From Dehalococcoidia bacterium (GTDB lineage: Bacteria > Chloroflexota > Dehalococcoidia > Lucifugimonadales > SHYT01), in the NCBI GenBank assembly GCA_009692665.1, contig SHYT01000004.1, forward strand, positions 1 to 64,000: a stretch of DNA of 64,000 nt, given 5' to 3'. The position numbers and the translations under genes are program-made. Below, one piece after another: positions 56,623 through 64,000 of this stretch (positions are counted from its first letter, which is position 1; every line of letters begins with the position of its first letter). The notes under the pieces were generated by a model. That model saw only the letters and a program-made list of their open reading frames with translations. It made no database searches and had not been told where the DNA came from.

Positions 56623-57966
56623 ATGCCGTTTCCGCAGGGAGAGCACGTGGCAAGAACGAAAGTGCAAATTCCCTGGGTGACGCCTGGCGCGAAAAAACCG
56701 TTTTATGGCTGGGTGATCGTTACCTCAGGGTTCATTGACCAATTCATTACGGGCCTTGCTATGCAAGGCTTCTCCAGTTACCTGGGGCTGCTGGGGGGAG
56801 AGTTTGGTTGGAGCAGGAAAGCGCTTGCGTTTCCGCGCTCACTGACGCAGGCAGAGGGCGCGCTGCTGGGGCCACTCAACGGCTGGCTGGTGGACAAGTT
56901 TGGGCCACGCAAGATCATGACCATAGGCATGGTCATCTTAGGCGCGGGACTCATTCTCTTTGGGCTCATTCAGAACCAGTGGCAGTACATTGCCGTCAAC
57001 ATGTTCATCGCTATCGGCACCAGCCTTGCAGGACTGCTGGTGGTTACGGTGGCGGCGAACAACTGGTTTCGCAGGAAGCGCACCAGCGCCATAGCAATCA
57101 TGACGTTCGGTTTTTCCCTTTCGGGCATTATCGGTATACCTCTCGTAGTATTGATTCAGACGAACTATGGCTGGCGGGAAGCGCTCATTGCGACCGGCAT
57201 CATGGTGTGGGTGTTAGGGGTGCCAGCATGTTTGTTGATGAAAAGCAACCCCGAGTCCATGGGCCTACTGCCGGATGGCGACCAGCCGGGCGAAACGCAG
57301 GCAGGAGCAGCACGACGGGGTAGTAGCCGAGCTGGGCTGGTGGACTTCACGTTTAAAGAAGCGCTGCGCACGAAGTCGTTTTGGTACCTGTGCGTGGGGA
57401 ACGGTCTGAACAACCTCGTTATGTCTGCTGTGACAGTGAACTTCTTCCTGCACGTAGAGCAGGGAGTGGGGCTCTCTCACAACACGGCCGCCTTTGCCTT
57501 TGCTTTCATGAGCGCTGTGAATCTGGGTGGGAGAATGGCGGGAGGCATCCTGGGGGACCGCTATTCCAAGCGGCTGCTCCTTGCATTATCCCTGGCAGGC
57601 ACGGCGGTAGCGGTGGTGTTCCTGGCGGTGGCGCAAGATATTGTCTTTGTTCTGGTGTTTGGCGCTATTCACGGGTTTGCATGGGGGTTGCGCACACCGG
57701 CGCTGAACTCCATCATGGGTGACTATTTTGGACGCACACACTACGGGAAGATCTTAGGCATGCTTTCAGCGCTTGCTACGCCACTCTCGATATTTGGGCC
57801 GCTGGTTTCTGCCGCCGCGGCTGATGGGCTGGGTAACTACACGCTTACCTTTCTTATTGCAGCAGGGGTAGGCGGGCTATCAGCAGTGATGTACGGCGTG
57901 TCGGGGCCGCCCAAGCTGCCAGTCCGCGTGCAGGCTCCTGTGGCGCGGGGTGCTCCTGATCCCTAG
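56623..57966 (+). CDS. MFS transporter, paralogous to 22442-23734
   Basis: KPFYGWVIVTSGFIDQFITGLAMQGFSSYLG...FPRSLTQAEGALLGPLNGWLVDKFGPRKIM...GLLPDGDQPGETQ. Confidence 0.9.
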   Translation: MPFPQGEHVARTKVQIPWVTPGAKKPFYGWVIVTSGFIDQFITGLAMQGFSSYLGLLGGEFGWSRKALAFPRSLTQAEGALLGPLNGWLVDKFGPRKIMTIGMVILGAGLILFGLIQNQWQYIAVNMFIAIGTSLAGLLVVTVAANNWFRRKRTSAIAIMTFGFSLSGIIGIPLVVLIQTNYGWREALIATGIMVWVLGVPACLLMKSNPESMGLLPDGDQPGETQAGAARRGSSRAGLVDFTFKEALRTKSFWYLCVGNGLNNLVMSAVTVNFFLHVEQGVGLSHNTAAFAFAFMSAVNLGGRMAGGILGDRYSKRLLLALSLAGTAVAVVFLAVAQDIVFVLVFGAIHGFAWGLRTPALNSIMGDYFGRTHYGKILGMLSALATPLSIFGPLVSAAAADGLGNYTLTFLIAAGVGGLSAVMYGVSGPPKLPVRVQAPVARGAPDP

Positions 57967-58014
57967 ACAGCGAAGGAGCGCGCGCGCTGCAAACAGGGGG
58001 CCAGAAAAGGCCCG

Positions 58015-58839
58015 CTAGCGTATGGAGAATGCGGTCTGTACGCTGACGGTGACGTTTAGTTCGCCGGTGCTAATGGGCGTGCCGGCCTCGGCTGGCGCAG
58101 CGAGTCCGCGGGCGGCATATGGCATGGGCGGCTGGACGTTGATGGACATATCAGCGATGTAGAAGGCGCGGCCGAGCGTGACGCCAGCGGCCTTGGCCAT
58201 CTGGTCGGCCTTGGCGAGTGCGGCTTTGACGGCCAAGTCGCGTGCCTGGGTTTGCAGCGTCGTCGGGTCGTCAATGGTGAAGCCGACGCCTTGCAGACGG
58301 GTCAAGTCGCCGCCTGCCTTTGAGACATCGTGGATGACAGGGCCGACGTCATCGAGCTTGCGCACCTTGACGGTGGCCTGATTGGTGACGACGTAGCCGA
58401 CGAGGACTTGCTGGCTGCGCTGGCCGAACTGGTCGTTAATGGTGCGATAGGTGTATTCAGGCGAGATATTGAAATACCTGGTCTGAATATCCTTCTCAAC
58501 AACGCCATGCTTCTTGATTGCGTCCAGCACAGCGGTCATGGACGTTGCGGCCGCAGCGCGGGCTTCCTCGACAGTGCGGGCGCGGGACTCCACGCCCAGA
58601 GAGAGGAGAGCTAAGTCCGGCTGGGCAGACACCTTGCCTTCGCCGGAGACCCAGATGCCAGTTTGCTGCGCCATTCCGATGCTGCCGTCCGGCGCAACTT
58701 GGGCCTGCGCGCGTGTGTTTGCGGCGCCGGGCGTGCTGGTGGATGCGGATGCTGCGCTGGGGTTCTGGCTGCTGCACGCTGCAACGCCCATCAGGCCCAC
58801 GAGCCCGACGGCCAGCGCTGCGATTGCTTTCTTGAACAT
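58015..58839 (-). CDS. SIMPL-domain (DUF541) lipoprotein-like protein
   Basis: LVGLMGVAACSSQNPSA lipobox; GIWVSGEGKVSAQPDLALLSLGVESRARTVEEARAAAATSMTAVLDAIKKHGV. Confidence 0.88.
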   Translation of the reverse strand: MFKKAIAALAVGLVGLMGVAACSSQNPSAASASTSTPGAANTRAQAQVAPDGSIGMAQQTGIWVSGEGKVSAQPDLALLSLGVESRARTVEEARAAAATSMTAVLDAIKKHGVVEKDIQTRYFNISPEYTYRTINDQFGQRSQQVLVGYVVTNQATVKVRKLDDVGPVIHDVSKAGGDLTRLQGVGFTIDDPTTLQTQARDLAVKAALAKADQMAKAAGVTLGRAFYIADMSINVQPPMPYAARGLAAPAEAGTPISTGELNVTVSVQTAFSIR

Positions 58840-58984
58840 GATTCACCTCGACTGTACTCCAGGGATTTTCCGGATCGCTGTTGCCCATCTACATACGTTT
58901 ATAACGTGGCAGGAGACAAAGTGGTATATGCCCAAGAAATAGCTGGCGTGGAGGAAGTGCGGAGAAGCAGGCGGAGCGGTTAAG

Positions 58985-59632
58985 CTAACGGATAGGACGG
59001 CGCCAGAGACCAAAGGCCACGCCCGTAATCACGGCGAAGAAGGCAGCAAGCGCGAGCTCAAGGGGCCACCACTCGAGAGCAAAGGCAGCGGCGGCCGGCG
59101 TTTCGACTGCCGATGGCATGGCAGTGGGTGTGAAAGGCGTTTGCACGTTGGCAGGGGTTGTAGGCGACTCGGGCTGGGGCCGCGTTGCAGATGTGGTAGC
59201 CGACAGCGGCTCAACCGGCTTCGAGCCGATGATCACGGTGGGGTGAGGTTCGGCGTTAGCGGCGGGCAAGACTGGCCCCGTGCCAGGCGCGGTGCGGTTA
59301 CTGGAAACCCAGTCGGCACCAATGACGGCGGTGAGCGCCACGAAGCTGGCTGCGGCGGCTGCGACGGTGAATCGGAGAGTAAATGCAGGCTGTCTGGCGG
59401 GTTCCGCCACACGCGGCATTGAGAACGGGCGAAGCGGCTGCATTTGGGGAGTCTGGCGGATTACCATAACTGCTTGTCTGAGGGAATCCAGGCGCTGAGC
59501 ACATTCGGCACAGGCGCTGAGGTGGGCTTTCACATGGAGACTTTCGGCGCTGGTGAGCACCCCGTCCACAGCGCAGGAAAGCGCCTCATCAGCGATATGT
59601 TGTGCTTTTGGCCTAGAGAACCACCGAACCAT
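58985..59632 (-). CDS. Anti-sigma factor with zf-HC2-like N-terminus and one TM
   Basis: MVRWFSRPKAQHIADEALSCAVDGVLTSAESLHVKAHLSACAECAQRLDSLRQ. Confidence 0.8.
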   Translation of the reverse strand: MVRWFSRPKAQHIADEALSCAVDGVLTSAESLHVKAHLSACAECAQRLDSLRQAVMVIRQTPQMQPLRPFSMPRVAEPARQPAFTLRFTVAAAAASFVALTAVIGADWVSSNRTAPGTGPVLPAANAEPHPTVIIGSKPVEPLSATTSATRPQPESPTTPANVQTPFTPTAMPSAVETPAAAAFALEWWPLELALAAFFAVITGVAFGLWRRPIR

Positions 59633-59644
59633 TTCTTAACCCCC

Positions 59645-60235
59645 TCACTTGTTCAAACGAAATTGGTGAGGGAAAAGTTCCGCCTGAGGAGACAGAAGGC
59701 GCCGCATGGCGATCCGGGCCCGGCTGAGGCGTGACTTTAGGGTACCCGCCGGTATCTTTAGGACTGTGGCCGCCTCCTGGTATTCGAGGCCCTGGATATC
59801 GATCAGGACGAGGGCGGTGCGTTGCTCCTCTGGAAGCTGCATCATGGCTTTTTGGAGGGCGCGGTTTACTTCTTGACGTAAGGAGAAGTCTTCTGGGGAT
59901 TCTGCGTTATCTTGCCACTGATGGGTGTCGCCTGCCGCAAGCTGGTCCAAAGAGGTCTGTCGGCGGTTGGTGGCGGAGCGCAGGTGGTCCTTGCTGGCGT
60001 TGACAGCGATGCGCAGAAGCCAAGCGCGGAAGTTGCCGGGCCGGAAGCGGCCCATCTCGCGATAGGCGGCGGTCAGGCTGTCCTGCATGATGTCCTGAGC
60101 GACACCGGTATCGCCGGTCATGCGGTAAGCGAGGTTATAGACCAGGCCCTGATAGCGCTGGGTAAGCTCCTGAAAAGCGTCATGGCTGCCCTGTTTGCAT
60201 TGTTGGATGAGAGTTTCTTCGTCCATGTGGCTCAC
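59645..60235 (-). CDS. ECF-type RNA polymerase sigma factor
   Basis: MDEETLIQQCKQGSHDAFQELTQRYQGLVYNLAYRMTGDTGVAQDIMQDSL...QLPEEQRTALVLIDIQGLEYQEAATVLKIPAGTLKSRLSRAR. Confidence 0.94.
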   Translation of the reverse strand: MSHMDEETLIQQCKQGSHDAFQELTQRYQGLVYNLAYRMTGDTGVAQDIMQDSLTAAYREMGRFRPGNFRAWLLRIAVNASKDHLRSATNRRQTSLDQLAAGDTHQWQDNAESPEDFSLRQEVNRALQKAMMQLPEEQRTALVLIDIQGLEYQEAATVLKIPAGTLKSRLSRARIAMRRLLSPQAELFPHQFRLNK

Positions 60236-60414
60236 ATACCGCCCGCGCTGGCTTGGGGGACTGAAGAGTGTATCTGAGACTTAAGAGTGAACGGCCAGCG
60301 ACGTCGGGAGGTATTGTACCATGTAAGGTAGCTCTGACTTGAGGCGTACCGCCACTCTCCGGAACGGTTAGGCGAACGTTCTAGCGCATAGGCGCTGGCA
60401 AGGACTGGACTAGG

Positions 60415-61095
60415 ATGGCTCAGGTGACTACTCCCCCGCCGGCAAAAACGCGCGTTTCGCCGGTGATCAGGACGTTTGCGCGCGAGACGCTTGAGACGGT
60501 GCTACTGGCGCTGGGGCTATTCCTTCTTTTGCGGGTGAGCATTCAGAACTTTCGCGTGGTAGGTTCCAGCATGGAGCCGAACATCCACAGCGGGGAGTAC
60601 GTGTTTGTGAATAAGCTGGCGTACGTGGGGATTCCCTGGGGAAAAATTGCCGCCGCACTCCCGTTTGTGAGTGCGCCCAAAGATACAATGCTTTACCCAC
60701 TTGGCTTTCCCAAGCGCGGGGATGTTTTCGTGTTTCACGCTCCTGGAGGGCAGGCACGGGATTATTTGAAGCGGGTGATTGGACTGCCCGGAGACCTAGT
60801 GTCTATTGAGCAGGGGACGGTCTACGTGAACGGCACGCCGCTGGATGAGTCATACAAGCACCCGGACGCCCGGACGTTTCCGCAGGTAGTGGTGCCGCTG
60901 GGTCAGCTGTTCGTCCTTGGGGATAACCGGCCAGGGAGTAACGATTCACGATTCTGGGGCACGATTTCCACTGAGGCGATTATTGGGCGTGTGTGGGTGC
61001 GGTATTGGCCGCCGAGTAAAGCGACATTTATCTCGCGGGAGCCGTCGCCTTTGGGGAGTGCAGGATTCGTGTACGCGGACACGAGTGAACAGTAG
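60415..61095 (+). CDS. lepB: Signal peptidase I
   Basis: FRVVGSSMEPNIHSGEYVFVNKLAY...KRGDVFVFHAPGGQARDYLKRVIGLPGDLV...GDNRPGSNDSRFWG. Confidence 0.95.
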   Translation: MAQVTTPPPAKTRVSPVIRTFARETLETVLLALGLFLLLRVSIQNFRVVGSSMEPNIHSGEYVFVNKLAYVGIPWGKIAAALPFVSAPKDTMLYPLGFPKRGDVFVFHAPGGQARDYLKRVIGLPGDLVSIEQGTVYVNGTPLDESYKHPDARTFPQVVVPLGQLFVLGDNRPGSNDSRFWGTISTEAIIGRVWVRYWPPSKATFISREPSPLGSAGFVYADTSEQ

Positions 61096-61127
61096 GAGCG
61101 CCCATACCACAGGCAGCAGGGGGACGC

Positions 61128-61307
61128 GTGAAGTTTTTGGTCATTCATGAGACGCGCTTTGAGTTGGTGCTGGAGGCTGCGAGTGAACGCGACGCGGAAC
61201 GGCGGGCGGCGGACACTCCCTACGATCAGTGGGATAGGGCGCTGACAGTCCGCGAAGAAATTATTCCAATTGAGGAAGACCCAAGGAATCCTCACGCCGG
61301 CGGGTAA
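61128..61307 (+). CDS. Small hypothetical protein (59 aa)
   Basis: VKFLVIHETRFELVLEAASERDAERRAADTPYDQWDRALTVREEIIPIEEDPRNPHAGG*; below ORF-track size cut. Confidence 0.45.
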   Translation: MKFLVIHETRFELVLEAASERDAERRAADTPYDQWDRALTVREEIIPIEEDPRNPHAGG

Positions 61308-61355
61308 GGCATGCCCCTTTGAGCATGCTCAGGGCTTATGCCTATACGGAATTTA

Positions 61356-61396
61356 AACGATGAGCCCCTCCGGGTGGAGGGGCTCATCGTTTTTCT
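61356..61396. terminator. Terminator between convergent genes
   Basis: AACGATGAGCCCCTCC-gggt-GGAGGGGCTCATCGTT-tttc. Confidence 0.9.
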
Positions 61397-61440
61397 TCGT
61401 GTACCTTCTATTCCGTTTGTTCCGCCGAATGTTGTGTCCA

Positions 61441-62268
61441 CTACCGGCCAAAACGGCGCTTGCGGGCTTGGAAGCTGCGGATGGCGCGCAGGAAATCCAG
61501 CTTACGAAACATAGGCCAGAGCGCGTCGCAAAAGTATAGCTCGCTATAGACACTTTGCCAGAGAAGAAAACCGCTCAAGCGCACCTCACCGCTGGTGCGG
61601 ATGATGAGTTCCGGTTCCGGAATGTCTGTAGTATAGAGATAATTTTGCAGGTCATCCACGCAGAGCGAGTCAGCAATGCTTTGGGCGCTTTCACCACTGG
61701 CGGCACGGGCACGCAGCATGCGGCGCAGTCCGTCCAGGATTTCGTCGCGGCCTCCGTACGCTAAGGCGATGTTGAGATGCCTTGGGCCCCAGGTGGCGGT
61801 GGTCTCCTCCGCTTTTTTGATTTGCGCTTGTAGTTCGGTGGGCAACAGCTCGGTGCGGCCCAGCACGCGGATGCGGCGTCGGTGGAGCTTGTTGGTGCTT
61901 TCGTTGCTGAAGGCCTCCAGCCGATCGCTGACGATGTCATAGATTTTCTTGAGCTCTTCGGGTGGCCGCTCCAGATTGTCGGTGGAAAGGGCCCAGAGGG
62001 TGACGACGGATATGTTCAACTCGTCACACCACTCAATAACCTCAGTAACCTTCTGCCCGCCGAAGCGATGTCCCTCTGAGACGTCTAGGAAACCAAACTG
62101 GCGTGCGAAGCGGCGGTTGCCATCCAGAATCATGGCCATGTGCTTGGGGACCTGATGGGCCATGACCTGGGTCAGCAGTTGCCGCGTATACCACTTGTAT
62201 AGTAACGAGCGGGCCGGGTGCGCAAATGTGGACCATTTGTGCGCTTTCCAGACTGCGGTGCCTGGCAT
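61441..62268 (-). CDS. uppS: Isoprenyl transferase (UppS family)
   Basis: HQVPKHMAMILDGNRRFARQFGF...LWALSTDNLERPPEEL...LNIALAYGGRDEI...PELIIRTSGEVRLSGFLLWQSVYSELYF. Confidence 0.93.
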   Translation of the reverse strand: MPGTAVWKAHKWSTFAHPARSLLYKWYTRQLLTQVMAHQVPKHMAMILDGNRRFARQFGFLDVSEGHRFGGQKVTEVIEWCDELNISVVTLWALSTDNLERPPEELKKIYDIVSDRLEAFSNESTNKLHRRRIRVLGRTELLPTELQAQIKKAEETTATWGPRHLNIALAYGGRDEILDGLRRMLRARAASGESAQSIADSLCVDDLQNYLYTTDIPEPELIIRTSGEVRLSGFLLWQSVYSELYFCDALWPMFRKLDFLRAIRSFQARKRRFGR

Positions 62269-62332
62269 GGCTTTTACGGAAGTCGGAGTTATTGTACACT
62301 TGACACCGCCGATTGTTTGTGCTACTGTAGTC

Positions 62333-62491
62333 CTATGAAAAAGATTGTGGCTGGTCATGTTCATGCGCTACCCTCTTCGCTGCCTTCACGATGGGCTTCC
62401 CTAGCACGCGCTCTGCAATCTCCTGTGTTGTCCACTCCCGTGGGTCTTTCCCCTGCTGTTTCGGTTGCGCTACCTTTTTCGGTCTAGGCAT
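62333..62491 (-). CDS. Small hypothetical protein divergent from the transposase
   Basis: MPRPKKVAQPKQQGKDPREWTTQEIAERVLGKPIVKAAKRVAHEHDQPQSFS. Confidence 0.5.
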   Translation of the reverse strand: MPRPKKVAQPKQQGKDPREWTTQEIAERVLGKPIVKAAKRVAHEHDQPQSFS

Positions 62492-62504
62492 GAGGAGGCT
62501 CCTT

Positions 62505-63407
62505 ATGGCGGCTACAAAGTACGAGATGAACTTGGTCAAACTCTTCCAGCAATTCCATGACGATGATGCGTGCCGGGATTACTTGGAAACCCTGCGTTGG
62601 TCCGAAGGTATACGGTGTATGCGCTGCCAATCCGAACGGGTTTCGGGCCGCTCCAAGCGCGGTCAATATGAGTGCTACGTTTGCAATTATCAGTTCTCCG
62701 TCACCGTCGGAACCATGTTGCAAGACTCGCACTTGGAATTGTCGAAATGGTTCCTCGCTACATACCTCATGATTGAAGCCAAGAAAGGCGTCTCTGCCAC
62801 TCAGTTGAAGCGGACACTCGATATCAAATCCTATCGCACCGCCTGGTATCTCTGCCACCGCATTAGAGCCGCGATGCACGAAGCCTATCCGTACCCATTG
62901 AAGGGCATCGTGGAAGTGGACAAGACATTCATCGGCGGAGAGGTCAAAGGTAAGGGCCGTGGGTTTACGGGCAATAAAGCCGTCGTCGTGGGCGCTGTGC
63001 AGCGTGACGGGAAAATCGTGTTGCAGGTTGCCAAAGACCGCACCCGCGCCACTCTGCATGACTTCATCAACAAGAACGTCGCGGATAGTGCTGAGGCCAT
63101 CCACACGGACGATTGGGCCGCGTACCGTGGCATTGGGGATGCAGACACCCGCCATGAGACGGTCAACCACTCTATCGAGGAATACGTGCGCGGCGACGTG
63201 CATACGAACACTATCGAAGGCGTTTGGTCGCTTTTCAAGCGTTCGGTAATTGGCTCGTTCCACAAGATTTCCGTGAAGCATTTGGACGCCTACCTTGACG
63301 AATTAGAATGGCGGTTCAACAACCGAGATAACCAGTACCTTTTCCGCGATACGCTCATAAAACTGCTTAAATCGGATAACCTCACTTACCAGGCACTAAC
63401 CGAATAA
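62505..63407 (+). mobile_element. IS1595-family (ISXO2-like) transposase; element ends not resolved
   Basis: CRDYLETLRWSEGIRCMRCQSERVSGRSKRGQYECYVCNYQFSVTVGTMLQDSHLELSKWFLATYLMIEAKKGVSATQLKRTLDIKSYRTAWYLCHRIR...EVDKTFIGGE...HTNTIEGVWSLFKRSVIGSFHKIS. Confidence 0.93.
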
Positions 63408-63788
63408 ACGTGACCAAAGCCAAGGGATGCCGAACCACTTAGAAACCCATCCATCAGCCTGGATCGCCGAACCAAAAATTGTGGCTACAATCACCGCACC
63501 ACCCAAAAGCCATAAGTCCCACCGGTGGTGGCTCCTTAGGGTCTCCATCTGGTCTTGGTGACGTTCCTCGGCGTCAGCGTCTTGATTCTCCTTCCATTTT
63601 TGTCGTCAGCGGCTAACTGCGTCTGGAATCTCTGCCACTCATCCTCGCGCTTAGTTTGAAACTCTAAGAGCCACTTTCTGTCAATCATTTCGCGGTGCTC
63701 TTTGGGGGTCGCGCCCTCCTGCCATTTGGTGAAGTCCGGGCCATCCCACTCTTCGCTAAAACGGCTGTACGTATTACCCCCATCTGAG
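63396..63788 (-). pseudogene. Small coiled-coil/TM protein broken by two homopolymer-associated frameshifts
   Basis: GGNTYSRFSEEWDGPDFTKWQEGATPKEHREMIDRKWLLEFQTKREDEWQRFQTQLAADDK[fs]KWKENQDADAEERHQDQMETLRSHHRWDLWLLGGAVIVATIFGSAIQADGWVSKWFGIPWLWSRLFG*. Confidence 0.5.
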
Positions 63789-63790
63789 TG

Positions 63791-64000
63791 TCAGGCCTGT
63801 TCGACAAATTCCGCGAACTTAGGAACGTGCATGACACAGAGTGGCGTTTCCTCATAACCCGAAGAGGCATCACCGAAAACCGAATGTGTATGACCGAAGA
63901 ATAAGAGTGATCGCCGTTGTTCCTGCCCAACCCCAACGATTGTTGGCGGGAACTTCGACTCCGGAGTAAATGCTGTTTTGAGTCCGAGGAATCCGCAGGT
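63791..64000 (-). CDS. C-terminal part of an unidentified protein entering from the right edge
   Basis: Open frame TCGFLGLKTAFTPESKFPPTIVGVGQEQRRSLLFFGHTHSVFGDASSGYEETPLCVMHVPKFAEFVEQA*; absent from ORF track because the start lies outside. Confidence 0.5.
   Translation of the reverse strand, partial: TCGFLGLKTAFTPESKFPPTIVGVGQEQRRSLLFFGHTHSVFGDASSGYEETPLCVMHVPKFAEFVEQA

Noticed and set aside
22442-57966. Two MFS paralogues (22442-23734 and 56623-57966) as a transporter array
   Set aside because: Only two distant copies of a common family; no shared neighbours to suggest a system.
1-64000. CRISPR array, rRNA operon or prophage
   Set aside because: No regularly spaced identical repeats, rRNA core sequences or phage structural genes were noticed.

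Overview
The window is a dense, GC-rich bacterial chromosomal segment. Gene content and order look like the Chloroflexota (Dehalococcoidia / SAR202-like); that placement is my inference from protein flavour and was not tested. Most of it is housekeeping: surE; hspR-grpE-dnaK; an S1-domain protein; clpC; radA; larE-larC; a tRNA-Thr/Tyr/Thr-tuf-rpmG-secE-nusG-rplKAJL superoperon; alaS; rarA; ccmABC plus a CcmD-like gene; a dcd-ribD-ribE-ribBA-clpS-ribH cluster; lepB; uppS. Accessory content: a DUF4160 / DUF2442-HTH toxin-antitoxin-like pair, an IS1595-like transposase near the right edge, three probably decayed genes (radC, a DUF2157/GDYXXLXY gene, and a small gene next to the transposase), a 3'-half tRNA-Lys relic, and several repeat/hairpin families. 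I did not find one clearly new multi-gene system. The best leads are: (1) EF-Tu with a non-canonical switch I ([11 protein letters not shown] where EEKxRGITI is expected); (2) AlaRS with an in-frame, locally AT-richer ~120 aa insertion plus a His-rich insertion next to the editing-domain zinc motif; (3) a ~100 bp element found twice, in the same orientation just upstream of two unrelated genes, with a 20 bp identical core; (4) an intergenic hairpin family built around GGTTTCAA, with a compensatory stem change; (5) a promoter overlapped by two palindromes upstream of the toxin-antitoxin-like operon. No CRISPR array, rRNA or prophage was seen.
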